Both the position numbers and the translations under genes were made by a program. Positions 34,706-43,229 of a stretch of 64,000 nucleotides of DNA are shown one piece after another. Numbering within the stretch: position 1 is the stretch's first letter; each line of letters begins with the position of its first letter. Source of the stretch: Algoriphagus hitonicola (GTDB taxonomy: Bacteria; Bacteroidota; Bacteroidia; Cytophagales; Cyclobacteriaceae); NCBI RefSeq assembly GCF_900113375.1, contig NZ_FOPC01000001.1, positions 124,001 to 188,000 of the forward strand, given 5' to 3'. The notes beneath the pieces were generated by a model. That model was not told the origin of the DNA. It ran no database searches and worked only from the letters and a program-made list of their open reading frames with translations.

Positions 34706-35343
34706 TGGAAATCAAAGTCTGTGGCATGCGTGAATTGGGGAATATCCAAAGCTTGATCGCTGAGGTGAAGGCGGATTGGATGGGATTGATCTTTTATCCC
34801 AAATCCCCGCGCTATGTTTCCGAGGATCGAGCGACAGAATTGAAAGGAATTGCGGTGAAAAAAGTCGGGGTTTTTGTCAATGAAACAGAAGTGGAAATTC
34901 TCAGAAAAGTAGGCTTATTTCAGCTGTCGGCAATTCAGCTTCATGGAAATGAATCCGCAGAATTTGTCAAAAAATTATCAGAACAAACTACTTCTGAGCT
35001 TTGGAAAGTAATTTCTGTATCGGAAAAAATTGATTGGAAAAGCTTGGCAGCTTATCTGCCTTATGTAAGCAAGTTTCTTTTCGATACAGCCACCAAAGCG
35101 CATGGAGGATCTGGACGAAAATTTGATTGGTCTGTTTTGGAAACTTATCCCTTCGACAAAGGCTTTCTCTTGAGTGGGGGTTTGGATGAAGAAAGTGTGG
35201 AGGAAATTGCAGCTTTGCAGCGTCAAATCCCTCAACTCGAAGGGGTAGATTTGAATTCAAAATTTGAAGATGCGCCAGGTTTGAAAAATATTGAAAAACT
35301 GAAAAAATTTAAACAAAAGCTTCTTTCTCAAGAAGCAATTTAA
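34705..35343 (+). CDS. trpF: Phosphoribosylanthranilate isomerase
   Basis: 212 residues; isomerises phosphoribosylanthranilate by an Amadori rearrangement. Begins MEIKVCGMRELGN (catalytic Cys in the KVCGM motif), with LIFYPKSPRYV, GVFVNET, IQLHGNES, LFDTATKAHGGSGRKFDW (general acid Asp) and FLLSGGLDEES. A stand-alone protein, not fused to TrpC as in enterics. One-base overlap with trpC. Confidence 0.95.
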   Translation: MEIKVCGMRELGNIQSLIAEVKADWMGLIFYPKSPRYVSEDRATELKGIAVKKVGVFVNETEVEILRKVGLFQLSAIQLHGNESAEFVKKLSEQTTSELWKVISVSEKIDWKSLAAYLPYVSKFLFDTATKAHGGSGRKFDWSVLETYPFDKGFLLSGGLDEESVEEIAALQRQIPQLEGVDLNSKFEDAPGLKNIEKLKKFKQKLLSQEAI

Positions 35344-35355
35344 ACGGGAGAAGAT

Positions 35356-36534
35356 ATGATACGCGTAGATGAAAAGGGGTTTTACGGCAAGTTTGGGGGT
35401 GCGTACATTCCTGAAATGCTCCATCCCAATATTGAGGAGCTGAGGGAAAATTACGAATCTATTGTGGCTTCTGAGGAATTCCAAGAGGAGTTTCAGTTGT
35501 TGTTGCGGGACTTTGTGGGAAGACCGACACCGCTTTATTTTGCCAATCGGCTTTCAGAAAAATTCGGAGCCAAAATTTACTTGAAGCGTGAGGACCTTTG
35601 CCATACCGGAGCGCACAAAGTGAATAATACGGTTGGACAGATCATTTTGGCCAAAAAGCTTGGTAAAAAGCGAATTATCGCAGAGACCGGAGCAGGTCAA
35701 CACGGCGTGGCTACGGCCACCGTTTGTGCCTTGATGGGCATGGATTGCACGGTTTACATGGGGGAGCTGGACATTGAGCGGCAAAAACCCAATGTGGAGC
35801 GAATGAAAATTCTCGGTGCGAAAGTAGTACCGGCAACTTCCGGTTCGCGCACACTCAAGGATGCCACCAATGAAGCCATGCGTCAATGGATCAACAACCC
35901 CGTGGATACGCATTACATCATTGGATCGGTAGTGGGTCCGCATCCCTATCCAGAGATGGTAGCACGTTTTCAGTCGGTGATTTCGGAGGAAATGAAATGG
36001 CAGCTGATGGAAAAAGAAGGGCGAGAAAATCCCGATTTGGTGGTCGCCTGTGTAGGTGGAGGCTCCAATGCCGCAGGAGCATTTTACCATTATTACAATA
36101 CCCCTGAAGTACGATTGATTGCTGCGGAGGCTGCAGGATTGGGAATCAGCAGTGGAAAATCGGCTGCAACCACCGTTTTGGGGACTCCTGGTATTTTGCA
36201 TGGTTCGAAGACGATTCTGATGCAAACCGAAGATGGACAAGTGGTGGAGCCACATTCTATTTCCGCAGGGTTGGATTATCCGGGAATCGGACCGGTTCAT
36301 GCTCATTTGCATGAAATCGGACGGGCAGAATTTGTGGCTGTTGAGGATGAGGATGCGATGAAAGCGGGAATCTTACTCAGCCGTACCGAAGGAATCATTC
36401 CGGCCATCGAAACCGCTCATGCCATCCATGCGCTGAATTTGATCGAGTTTCGAAAGGACGACGTGATTGTAATCAACCTTTCCGGTCGGGGAGACAAGGA
36501 TCTGGAGACGTATATCAAGTGGGGAGGATATTGA
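35356..36534 (+). CDS. trpB: Tryptophan synthase beta chain
   Basis: 392 residues; PLP-dependent condensation of indole with serine. The PLP lysine is in [55 protein letters not shown] (phosphate loop) and [17 protein letters not shown] are typical of TrpB1. Twelve bases after trpF. The next gene, trpA, is separated by an unusual 354-base gap full of repeats. Confidence 0.98.
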   Translation: MIRVDEKGFYGKFGGAYIPEMLHPNIEELRENYESIVASEEFQEEFQLLLRDFVGRPTPLYFANRLSEKFGAKIYLKREDLCHTGAHKVNNTVGQIILAKKLGKKRIIAETGAGQHGVATATVCALMGMDCTVYMGELDIERQKPNVERMKILGAKVVPATSGSRTLKDATNEAMRQWINNPVDTHYIIGSVVGPHPYPEMVARFQSVISEEMKWQLMEKEGRENPDLVVACVGGGSNAAGAFYHYYNTPEVRLIAAEAAGLGISSGKSAATTVLGTPGILHGSKTILMQTEDGQVVEPHSISAGLDYPGIGPVHAHLHEIGRAEFVAVEDEDAMKAGILLSRTEGIIPAIETAHAIHALNLIEFRKDDVIVINLSGRGDKDLETYIKWGGY

Positions 36535-36888
36535 GATTTTAGAATTTTGATTTACGATTTACGAGGCCAATTTGGAGTTTGACCTTCAATTATAAAGTTA
36601 TTCGGAGCAGTTAGTAAATTTTAATTAGCTAAAATTCGAATATTGCTAAAGCGAAATCCTAAAAGGATTGAACCGTGAATAGCCATGGGTGAAACCCATG
36701 GTGAAAGGGAGTTTAAAATATATCTCAACCCTGAAGGGGTTGAACTTAATTAGAAAATTAGATTTTAGAATAATGAGCTACGATAATTCATAATGTTTAA
36801 ATCATTCGTGCCGAAAGTTTAAATTTTGGATTCAAGGTTGGAAGTTCAGCAAGCGTCGTAAGTCATAATTCGTACATCGTAAATATTT
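36535..36888. other. trpB-trpA gap with palindromic repeats
   Basis: No gene. Left arm TTTACGATTTACGA (36551-36564) and right arm TCGTAAGTCATAATTCGTAC (36856-36875) form an inverted pair. Between them are a perfect CCATGGG-TGAAA-CCCATGG hairpin (near 36683-36701) and a TCAACCC-TGAAG-GGGTTGA hairpin (near 36725-36743). No T-run follows, so these are not obvious terminators; trpA is probably still co-transcribed. Confidence 0.7.
36551..36884. repeat. GTAAATCGTA-type inverted repeat element (trpB-trpA)
   Basis: Arms rich in TTACGATTTACGA and its complement bound the trpB-trpA spacer. Related arms occur at 37715, 45001/45101 and 45861/45953, always between genes of the trp and his units. Confidence 0.6.
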
Positions 36889-37662
36889 ATGAATCGCATA
36901 CACTATTTATTCAAGAACAAACAGGAGCGGGTGCTTTCGATCTACTTTACGGCAGGTTTTCCACTCTTAGAAGATACGATTCCGGTGATGGAAGCCATTC
37001 AGGCCGGAGGAGCGGATATCATCGAGATAGGAGTGCCCTATTCTGATCCCATTGCAGATGGTCCGACCATTCAAGACAGCAACAAGATCGCGCTGGAAAA
37101 TGGAATGAGCATGAAAAAGCTCTTCGAACAACTCAAGGGTTTCCGTGCCAAAATCAATATTCCTGTGGTTTTGATGGGGTATTTGAATCCCATTATTCAG
37201 TTTGGAATGGAGGGCTTTTGCAAAAAGTGCAAGGAGGTTGGGATCGATGGGTTGATTCTACCGGATCTGCCCATGCAGCAATATTTGGATGAGTACAAAA
37301 GCGTTTTTGAGGAATATGGATTGGTCAATACTTTTCTGATTTCTCCCCAGACTTCTGAAAAACGAATCCGTGAAATTGATGAAAATACCGATGGCTTTAT
37401 CTATATGGTTTCGGCACATTCGATTACGGGAGCAAAAAGTGGAATCAGCGAAGAGCAAATCACCTACTTCAAACGCGTTCAGGAAATGAACCTTAAAAAC
37501 CCTCGCCTGATTGGCTTTGGTATTTCCGATGCAGAGACCTTCAGCATCGCTTCAACCTATAGCCATGGAGCCATTATCGGTTCAGCTTTTATAAAAACTG
37601 TAAAAGACTCAAAGAATTTAAACCAAGATATTCAAGCTTACCTTCAATCTGTTTTGAATTGA
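36889..37662 (+). CDS. trpA: Tryptophan synthase alpha chain
   Basis: 257 residues; cleaves indole-3-glycerol phosphate and channels indole to TrpB. Motifs: YFTAGFPLLEDTIPV, IIEIGVPYSDPIADGPTIQ (catalytic Glu/Asp), LMGYLNPIIQFG, GLILPDLPM, and GFGISDAE with GAIIGSAF phosphate binding. Start ATG at 36889. Displaced from trpB by a repeat-filled spacer. Confidence 0.97.
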   Translation: MNRIHYLFKNKQERVLSIYFTAGFPLLEDTIPVMEAIQAGGADIIEIGVPYSDPIADGPTIQDSNKIALENGMSMKKLFEQLKGFRAKINIPVVLMGYLNPIIQFGMEGFCKKCKEVGIDGLILPDLPMQQYLDEYKSVFEEYGLVNTFLISPQTSEKRIREIDENTDGFIYMVSAHSITGAKSGISEEQITYFKRVQEMNLKNPRLIGFGISDAETFSIASTYSHGAIIGSAFIKTVKDSKNLNQDIQAYLQSVLN

Positions 37663-37714
37663 AAAATTATTTAACTCTACAATTACCTTTCAATTAAACA
37701 TGATTACTCTGAAG

Positions 37715-37746
37715 TCGTAAATCGTACTTCGTAAATCAAAAATCGA
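37715..37746. repeat. GTAAATCGTA-type repeat (trpA-aroG gap)
   Basis: TCGTAAATCGTACTTCGTAA followed by ATCAAAAATCGA immediately before the DAHP synthase start; matches the arms in the other intercistronic gaps. Confidence 0.6.
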
Positions 37747-37747
37747 T

Positions 37748-38767
37748 ATGATTATCCAACTACAACCCGATATTTCTTCCAAGCAAAAGGAAACCCTGAT
37801 CGAACAGGTCAACGGAATCGGCTACAAAACCACTGAGGTAAAAACCCAATTGGGGGATTACATCATCGGAATCGGCAAAAAAGAATTTGATATCCGTAAA
37901 ATCGGTCAACTTGACGGTATTCGGGATATTCATATCGTCTCTGACGAATATAAACTGGTCTCCAAAAAATGGAAAGCAAAACCTACTTCCGTAGACTTGG
38001 GAGACGGAGTTTTTATCAAAGACGGAGAAATGGCCATCATCACCGGGCCCTGCTCGATCGAGTCTGAGGAGCAAATTCAAAAGGTGGTCAACCATTGTGT
38101 GGAAAACGGAATCCGGATGATGCGCGGCGGGGTCTTCAAACCCCGAACTTCCCCCTATGCCTTTCGGGGAATGGGCATCGATGGTTTGAAACTTTGGCAT
38201 TCTATCGCCTCCGAAGCCGGGGTGAAGATCGTCACCGAAGTGATGCAAACTTCCCAAATCGAGGAAATGTATCCGTATGTGGATATCTATCAAGTAGGGG
38301 CCCGAAACTCCCAGAACTTCAACTTGCTCGACGAGCTTGGAAAAGTAGACAAAGCCGTAATGATCAAGCGTGGAATCTCCGGAACAATCGAAGAATTGCT
38401 TCAGTCTGCGGAGTATGTGTTCTCCGGAGGAAATGAAAAGCTGATTTTATGTGAGCGCGGCATCCGAACCTACGAAAAGGCATCTCGAAACACCTTGGAT
38501 CTTAATGCTATTCCAATTCTCAAAGCCAAGTCCCATCTTCCGGTGATCGTGGACCCATCTCATGGAATTGGTATTCGCGCCTATGTGCCACAGATGGCCT
38601 TAGCCGGAGTGATGGCGGGTGCTGATGGTATTATCTATGAATCCCATGAGATTCCTGAAAAGGCCTATTCGGATGGACAGCAGACCTTAGATTTTGCACA
38701 AAGCGCACGTTTGGCTGCTTGGATTAGGGAAAGTTTTGCGATGCGGAAAGGGTTTGATTTGCTTTAA
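37748..38767 (+). CDS. aroF: 3-deoxy-7-phosphoheptulonate synthase (type I-beta DAHP synthase)
   Basis: 339 residues; condenses PEP and erythrose 4-phosphate, first step of the shikimate pathway. An N-terminal ferredoxin-like regulatory domain (about 1-75) is followed by the TIM barrel: IITGPCSIESEEQI, GGVFKPRTSPYAFRG, QVGARNSQNF, ILCERGIRT and VIVDPSHGIG. No chorismate mutase domain is fused. Placed at the end of the trp genes, so aromatic supply and tryptophan synthesis are probably co-regulated by the trp attenuator. Confidence 0.95.
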   Translation: MIIQLQPDISSKQKETLIEQVNGIGYKTTEVKTQLGDYIIGIGKKEFDIRKIGQLDGIRDIHIVSDEYKLVSKKWKAKPTSVDLGDGVFIKDGEMAIITGPCSIESEEQIQKVVNHCVENGIRMMRGGVFKPRTSPYAFRGMGIDGLKLWHSIASEAGVKIVTEVMQTSQIEEMYPYVDIYQVGARNSQNFNLLDELGKVDKAVMIKRGISGTIEELLQSAEYVFSGGNEKLILCERGIRTYEKASRNTLDLNAIPILKAKSHLPVIVDPSHGIGIRAYVPQMALAGVMAGADGIIYESHEIPEKAYSDGQQTLDFAQSARLAAWIRESFAMRKGFDLL

Positions 38768-38847
38768 GGGCGTGATTCTATCTTTAAGGAAACTTGAATT
38801 ATTTTATTTACGTACGGAAATAAGTACAGATATAAAAATAATTGGCG

Positions 38848-39099
38848 ATGAAGGTTGTGAATTATACGGATTTGAGGGTAAACCTAAAGAAAGGGTTTGA
38901 TTTGGTGGTAGATGATCTGGAGGAAGTGATTATAAAAAGAAAAGACAACCGAGACTTGGTCTTGATATCCTTGGATGAATACAATGCTTTGAAAGAAACC
39001 AGCTATTTACTTAGTGGAAAAAACAGGGATGTACTTATGAAATCCCTTGAAGAAGCTAAAGCGGGAAAAATCATTGAAAAACCTTTGATTGAAGAATGA
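38848..39099 (+). CDS. Phd/YefM-family antitoxin
   Basis: 83 residues from the ATG at 38848: MKVVNYTDLRVNLKKGFDLV then the DNA-binding beta-strand region and VLISLDEYNALKETSYLLSG, the classic YefM signature. It should bind and neutralise a YoeB/Txe toxin. The toxin frame that overlaps its stop (ATGA at 39096) is broken and truncated, so this antitoxin appears orphaned. Confidence 0.85.
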   Translation: MKVVNYTDLRVNLKKGFDLVVDDLEEVIIKRKDNRDLVLISLDEYNALKETSYLLSGKNRDVLMKSLEEAKAGKIIEKPLIEE

Positions 39100-39180
39100 G
39101 TTTGTTTGGTCGGTGATGGCTTGGGGGTTTACTTTTACTCGCAAAGCATTGACAAGAAAAAATTCAAACGTATCATTACT
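39096..39180 (+). pseudogene. YoeB/Txe toxin remnant, frameshifted and truncated
   Basis: ATG at 39096 overlaps the antitoxin stop. Toxin-like residues appear in successive frames: FVWSVMAWG, then after a G-run (39123-39127) VYFYSQSIDKKKFKRIIT, which resembles the YoeB core AW-x-x-Y-x-Y-x-Q-x-x-D-K-K-x-x-K-R-I. The similarity ends at about 39180, exactly where the convergent parE gene ends; the catalytic C-terminal half is missing. Restoring one base in the G-run would rejoin the two segments. Confidence 0.6.
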
Positions 39181-39466
39181 AACGGATTTGAGAAAGGTCT
39201 TGTCTTCCTACGATAGCCATGATTTCTACTATTTCTTGATTGATTTTAAAATAAATACTTTCACTGCCACAGACGCAACGCCTATACTCTGGTTTAATGT
39301 GCTCCATAGATTCGAAAGAGAAGGGCCTTTGAGCGATCATTTCAAAACAATTAAATAAATTGTTGTAATATTTCTCCGCTTGACTCATTCCAAATCTTTC
39401 TAACCCAAATAGGTAAATTCGAATCAAATCATTTTTTGCCTCTTGGCTTAATTTATATTCAGCCAT
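39179..39466 (-). CDS. parE: ParE/RelE superfamily toxin
   Basis: 95 residues: MAEYKLSQEAKNDLIRIYLF and GLERFGMSQAEKYYNNLFNC, then a C-terminal SIYFKINQEIVEIMAIVGRQ as in ParE. ParE toxins poison DNA gyrase. It overlaps its parD partner by eight bases and is intact, in contrast to other toxins in this window. Its 3' end abuts a yoeB remnant on the other strand. Confidence 0.88.
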   Translation of the reverse strand: MAEYKLSQEAKNDLIRIYLFGLERFGMSQAEKYYNNLFNCFEMIAQRPFSFESMEHIKPEYRRCVCGSESIYFKINQEIVEIMAIVGRQDLSQIR

Positions 39467-39698
39467 TGATCAATTTCTTGGCTTCTTTCAAGATTTGGTC
39501 CTTGGTATCATTGGTAAAGCCACTGCTTTCCGCTTTTTCTAATTTAGCTCTCAGCCAATCAATTTCTGCCTGTTGCTTTCTTGCCTGCCGAATCAAGTCA
39601 TTGACCAGTTCGCTTTTACTACTATATTCCTGATTTTCCACTTGTGCCTTTAGCCATTCATCATTTGGTTCCGTCAGTGAAATACTTTGTCTTGCCAT
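39459..39698 (-). CDS. parD: ParD-family antitoxin
   Basis: 79 residues: ribbon-helix-helix N-terminus (MARQSISLTEPNDEWLKAQV, SSKSELVNDLIRQARKQQ) and a charged C-terminal tail (KAESSGFTNDTKDQILKEAK) that wraps the toxin. Precedes parE with overlapping ends. Likely autoregulates the pair from the region 39699-39776. Confidence 0.88.
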   Translation of the reverse strand: MARQSISLTEPNDEWLKAQVENQEYSSKSELVNDLIRQARKQQAEIDWLRAKLEKAESSGFTNDTKDQILKEAKKLING

Positions 39699-39776
39699 GG
39701 TTCTTTTATTTGATGTAAAAATACATCAAAATTGAATCACTTTCAATATCTTAGGTTTTGATGATGAAGGGATCAA

Positions 39777-40844
39777 TTAAAAATCAATGGTTTTGATTAC
39801 AAAGCCTTCATCATTCTCTTTTTGTCCCTGTATGAGTTGATAAAGGGAATTTCCTTTTGTCGTCATCAGGCAAGGACTTGCTCCCAAAATTTTATTGGAT
39901 TTATAGACTTGGGTCAGTTCAAAGTTATCATCTAAGACATAATATTTGTCAAACCTATGAGAACTGTTGGTGATTCCCTTTTGAGCATCGCCTTCATAAT
40001 ATCCCACTTCGGATATCAAAACCATCCCTTTATCTAAAGCGGAAATCCCCGTAACAGTGCTATTTTCATTGATGAACTTCACAGCTTGATTAAAATCCGA
40101 ATTGACCATATCCACCGGGTTGGTTTTGATTTCTCCAACCTGAAATTCCTCATCTGTAAGGCTTGTTTCTTCGATAGATTGCATAGTGGTAAGGTCAAAC
40201 TTGTTGATTTTAAGCTCATCCGAAGGGATGTAAATCAAATAATTGTTTTTTAAATCTATCCCTCCCGAGCAGGAAAAAATATCTAACAACACTTGTTCAT
40301 TACTGACTTCACCCAGGCTTTTTTCTAATTTCCCTAAACCTAAATCATAGACTTGGATATATGAGTCCATAAAGCCACCTTTAGTGTAGGCGATGAGTTT
40401 GTCTTCAAAAGGGGTAAAATTACTAATGGCCCGATCAAAAATTTTAAATTCTTCTATCGGATCACCGTCTGGGGTATAAGTGATGAGTTTTAATTGTTGA
40501 CTACACCAAAGATAAATTTTCCCATCGTAATACTTTACAATGGAGGGATTCTGAAACTGCAAAGGGCCATTTCCCTCGGCCTGAATTACTTTTTCTTGAT
40601 TGCCATCTTGATCATAAATAATCATTTTGGGCGAGTTCAGATCAGTCAGGACAATCCTACCGTCCTCCATGATGTCAAAAGATGAAGGGCTTCCCAGTAA
40701 AGATAAATTATCCTGAAGTTCTGCCAGCGATTGGAAATTGGGTTCTTTTGGTGAAGATTTTTCGGTATTTGTCAATGAATTGTTTTCACAAGAAAAAAAT
40801 AGGAAGAAAATGTAACTAAAGAATGGTAGAAGCTTTCTCTGCAT
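39777..40844 (-). CDS. 6-bladed beta-propeller lipoprotein
   Basis: 355 residues from the ATG at 40844 (MQRKLLPFFSYIFFLFFSC, lipobox). The body has propeller blades: SSFDIMEDGRIVLTDLNSPK, MIIYDQDGNQEKVIQAEGNG, KLITYTPDGDPIEEFKIF and YYVLDDNFELTQVYKS. Family assignment is TolB-like / DUF4934-type 6-bladed propeller, typical of Bacteroidota lipoproteins often paired with small secreted peptides. No peptide gene adjoins it directly; a partial HTH gene copy occupies the position where one would be expected. Confidence 0.8.
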   Translation of the reverse strand: MQRKLLPFFSYIFFLFFSCENNSLTNTEKSSPKEPNFQSLAELQDNLSLLGSPSSFDIMEDGRIVLTDLNSPKMIIYDQDGNQEKVIQAEGNGPLQFQNPSIVKYYDGKIYLWCSQQLKLITYTPDGDPIEEFKIFDRAISNFTPFEDKLIAYTKGGFMDSYIQVYDLGLGKLEKSLGEVSNEQVLLDIFSCSGGIDLKNNYLIYIPSDELKINKFDLTTMQSIEETSLTDEEFQVGEIKTNPVDMVNSDFNQAVKFINENSTVTGISALDKGMVLISEVGYYEGDAQKGITNSSHRFDKYYVLDDNFELTQVYKSNKILGASPCLMTTKGNSLYQLIQGQKENDEGFVIKTIDF

Positions 40845-40896
40845 TTCTTTGAATAAAATTGTTAATTTCAATATTAGTAATAGAATTCCTTTTTTC

Positions 40897-41040
40897 AAAT
40901 CCAGAAAAGAAATCACCGAGGAATTTGAGATTTCTGCCAAAACCCTAACCCGCTGGATTCAAAAGGAAAAACTGGTTATTTCCCGAGGTTCGATTTCCCC
41001 TAAGGAACAAGAACTGATTTATTCTAATGTATATTTATAA
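40897..41040 (+). pseudogene. Partial copy of small HTH protein gene
   Basis: Reads KSRKEITEEFEISAKTLTRW and IQKEKLVISRGSISPKEQEL, matching the intact HTH gene at 42910 over 127 bases without indels (40897-41023 against 42928-43054). The 5' end with the start codon is missing and the 3' end is replaced by YSNVYL. It is therefore a truncated duplicate. The stop codon of the convergent propeller gene (41019-41021) lies inside this copy. Confidence 0.75.
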
Positions 41041-42053
41041 AGGGTAAAAGGGTCTTCATCATTGTCGTAGGTAAGACCATATAAGTAATTGTCTTCATAT
41101 ACTGTAATTTGATACACTTCTTTATCTAGAATTATTTTTTTTCTGGGTTTACCAGAGTGATCAAAAACCAAAACTGTATTCGATACGTATTTAAACTCTT
41201 TCTTGTCAGTAATGTAAAGCAAATAAATAAAATTTTCGGTTATAATGCTGGAATAATAGTATTTTAATTCACCAATTAATTCATTTGAAGGTAAAGGATC
41301 TGGACCAACAATATTTACTTCTTGATTAGTACTTAAGTTAATTATTTGAAAAAGAGGGATATTGAAATATGAAATTAAGGCAATGTCTTTACAGTTGCTG
41401 ATTTCGGCTTGGTTCAAGGTCGTTTTTTGATCAAAATCGTTTAACTTTTCGTAATTCAAATTCAATTTTGGAAAATTCCCAAACTGTCTTAAGTCAGATA
41501 AAGAGTCTGTTGTTTTTCCTACAATAAGCCTGGAATCCTCATTGTAATTTCCAAGTATATAAAATTTCTCGTCGAATTCTATTACCCCATTGCTATGCAT
41601 TGCTTCTTTTACTGTGTATTCACCTTTTAATCCTTTATCTTGAATTATTGAATCCTTATTATAAATTAATATTTTTCCTATTTCATGGTCCAAGATTCCG
41701 ATGTCGTTAAAATTAAAGGGGAATAATTTCCATGCATTAGGGACTTCCCCAGGCCCCATTCCTCTACTTCCGAAACGTCCTAAGTGTGTTTCATTTTTTA
41801 GATTGATGATATGGACTAGATTGCCTGGACTTCTTTCTGCTATTAATAGATAATCTCCCACTAGCCCAATTGAACTTGGAAAAATAAGGGAATCCGAAAT
41901 TTTATTTAATGGTTGTCCCGTAATCTTTGTAACAGATTCAAAGTCAGAATGGGAAAATTGTGAATCCTGATTTAAGAGCTTTCTTTCATTTTGAGTACAA
42001 CTTATTGTTAAAATTGAGAGAAAGCTTATTAAAAGATTTTTCTTAATATTCAT
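41019..42053 (-). CDS. TolB-like 6-bladed beta-propeller lipoprotein
   Basis: 344 residues: lipoprotein signal MNIKKNLLISFLSILTISC, then propeller strands LVGDYLLIAERSPGNLVHII, LGRFGSRGMGPGEVPNAWKL, DIGILDHEIGKILIYNKDSI and TVLVFDHSGKPRKKIILDK. The FGSRGMGPGE segment is typical of the TolB-like/BF-type propellers of Bacteroidota. The small Cys peptide gene lies 100 bases upstream on the same strand, so they form a pair. The C-terminal residues and stop are supplied by the adjoining repeat (41019-41023), suggesting a recombination junction. AT-rich codon use. Confidence 0.8.
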   Translation of the reverse strand: MNIKKNLLISFLSILTISCTQNERKLLNQDSQFSHSDFESVTKITGQPLNKISDSLIFPSSIGLVGDYLLIAERSPGNLVHIINLKNETHLGRFGSRGMGPGEVPNAWKLFPFNFNDIGILDHEIGKILIYNKDSIIQDKGLKGEYTVKEAMHSNGVIEFDEKFYILGNYNEDSRLIVGKTTDSLSDLRQFGNFPKLNLNYEKLNDFDQKTTLNQAEISNCKDIALISYFNIPLFQIINLSTNQEVNIVGPDPLPSNELIGELKYYYSSIITENFIYLLYITDKKEFKYVSNTVLVFDHSGKPRKKIILDKEVYQITVYEDNYLYGLTYDNDEDPFTLYKYTLE

Positions 42054-42153
42054 TTGCTTTTCTAATCGTATAAAAAAGATCTATGCATTAATTTGCTATT
42101 ATCTTAGTTTCGAACTATTTAACCTGAGATAGAATTGATCTTTCATTTTTCAA

Positions 42154-42423
42154 TCACCCTCCCATACCAAAATCTCTGCTCATTCCGATACATATTCCAA
42201 TTATCGGATATCCATTAGGATCAACTGTATTTATGTAGCAATCTCCCTTCGGATCTATTTTGCAGTTGCCATAGCATGTTTCTGGTTTGCTAGACTGTGC
42301 GTATACGGTATTTCCAGAAAATTTTTTTAATCCATTTATACCTACTCCAAAGTTTAAGGATAGAGCAAAAATGAATATTCCTAGAATAAAAGGTTTTCTA
42401 ATTTTTTTAATTGCTGTTTTCAT
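42154..42423 (-). CDS. Small secreted Cys-rich peptide (type 2)
   Basis: 89 residues: basic N-terminus and hydrophobic segment (KPFILGIFIFALSLNFGVG), possible cleavage near TVYAQ, then a short mature part with four cysteines (C-x3-C-x7-C-x14-C) ending GMSRDFGMGG. No family is recognised securely; it resembles NVEALA-type peptides in size, Cys count and linkage to a propeller lipoprotein. Related in architecture, not obviously in sequence, to the peptides at 13444 and 14884. Confidence 0.7.
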   Translation of the reverse strand: MKTAIKKIRKPFILGIFIFALSLNFGVGINGLKKFSGNTVYAQSSKPETCYGNCKIDPKGDCYINTVDPNGYPIIGICIGMSRDFGMGG

Positions 42424-42909
42424 GATAATTTTATTTAAGTAAAGTTGATTTAATTATTTACCCTTCATCGGACTTTTAATAATTTAAATTCAATTAGAAT
42501 TGACTTTTGCTAGTTAGAATAAGATGGTTTTTGACTTTTTTCTCTTAATATTCTCCTGTTGCATGCTATGAATACACCAAGTAAAATCTTATACCTACTG
42601 AGGAGGAAAAGCAAAATTTCAGAATAAAATTTCTTCACCCTATTTTTCCTCAACGAAAGAACCGATTTTAGTTCATAAGCCTGCAAACATTTCAATTAGC
42701 CTGTTTCACTTTCTCATGAAATAAAGGTAAAAGATTTATTAATTTTATTTTCGGACAATTTCGGACAATTTGATTTACTATTTGGAAGGAGAAGGGTGTG
42801 TCTCTACGGAAGATTCGGAATGATTTTTAATTTTCACAACTTTTTCTTGGATTATTAAATGAGCTTTACTTTCTTAAGCAATATTTCATAGTTAATTCAT
42901 CTTTTTAAT
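42424..42909. other. AT-rich intergenic stretch
   Basis: Divergent gap between the Cys peptide gene and the small HTH gene. It contains a short tandem repeat TTTCGGACAATTTCGGACAA (42749 region) that could be part of an operator or promoter. A 61-codon open frame on the minus strand (42510-42695) has no recognisable features and is not called. Confidence 0.5.
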
Positions 42910-43086
42910 ATGAGAACGTACAGAGCAAAATCCAGACAAGAAATCGCCGAGGAATTTGGAATTTCTGCTAAAACCCTAACCCGATGGATTCAAAAGGAAA
43001 ACTTGTCGATTACTAGAGGTTTGGTTTCCCCTAAGGAACAAGAACTGATTTATTTGAAATTTGGGATGCATCAAAAGGCTTCCTAA
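42910..43086 (+). CDS. Small helix-turn-helix DNA-binding protein
   Basis: 58 residues: MRTYRAKSRQEIAEEFGISA and KTLTRWIQKENLSITRGLVS, a clear HTH of the excisionase/transposase-N-terminal type, ending FGMHQKAS. ATG at 42910; too short for ordinary ORF lists. Its 3' two-thirds are duplicated at 40897. Could regulate the neighbouring peptide-propeller genes or derive from a mobile element. Confidence 0.65.
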   Translation: MRTYRAKSRQEIAEEFGISAKTLTRWIQKENLSITRGLVSPKEQELIYLKFGMHQKAS

Positions 43087-43174
43087 TTCCCGCTTTCCAA
43101 TCTCAAAACCAGAAACTTTTGGTGATTTGTAAAATAAGCTTGTGTTAGGCCGTTTCCCTTTGTAAATTCACACC

Positions 43175-43228
43175 GTGAATCCAACCCCAAGAACCTATAT
43201 TCATCATTCTCACTATCCGCTTCAATGA
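43175..43228 (+). CDS. Candidate His/Tyr-rich leader peptide
   Basis: GTG-started 17-codon frame reading MNPTPRTYIHHSHYPLQ with three His codons in four (43202-43213) flanked by two Tyr codons, ending TGA at 43226. It precedes a set of alternative hairpins and a terminator, like trpL. The nearest downstream genes are phenylalanine hydroxylase (makes Tyr) and hisHAF-IE, so either amino acid could be sensed; His codons dominate. Confidence 0.5.
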   Translation: MNPTPRTYIHHSHYPLQ

Positions 43229-43229
43229 A

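Noticed and set aside
35554-36312. A 252-codon open frame antisense to trpB
   Set aside because: It overlaps a strongly supported gene, has no recognisable domain and is a composition effect of the opposite-strand codons.
42510-42695. 61-codon minus-strand frame next to the Cys peptide gene
   Set aside because: Low-complexity basic sequence, no signal peptide or known pattern, and AT-rich DNA readily yields such frames.
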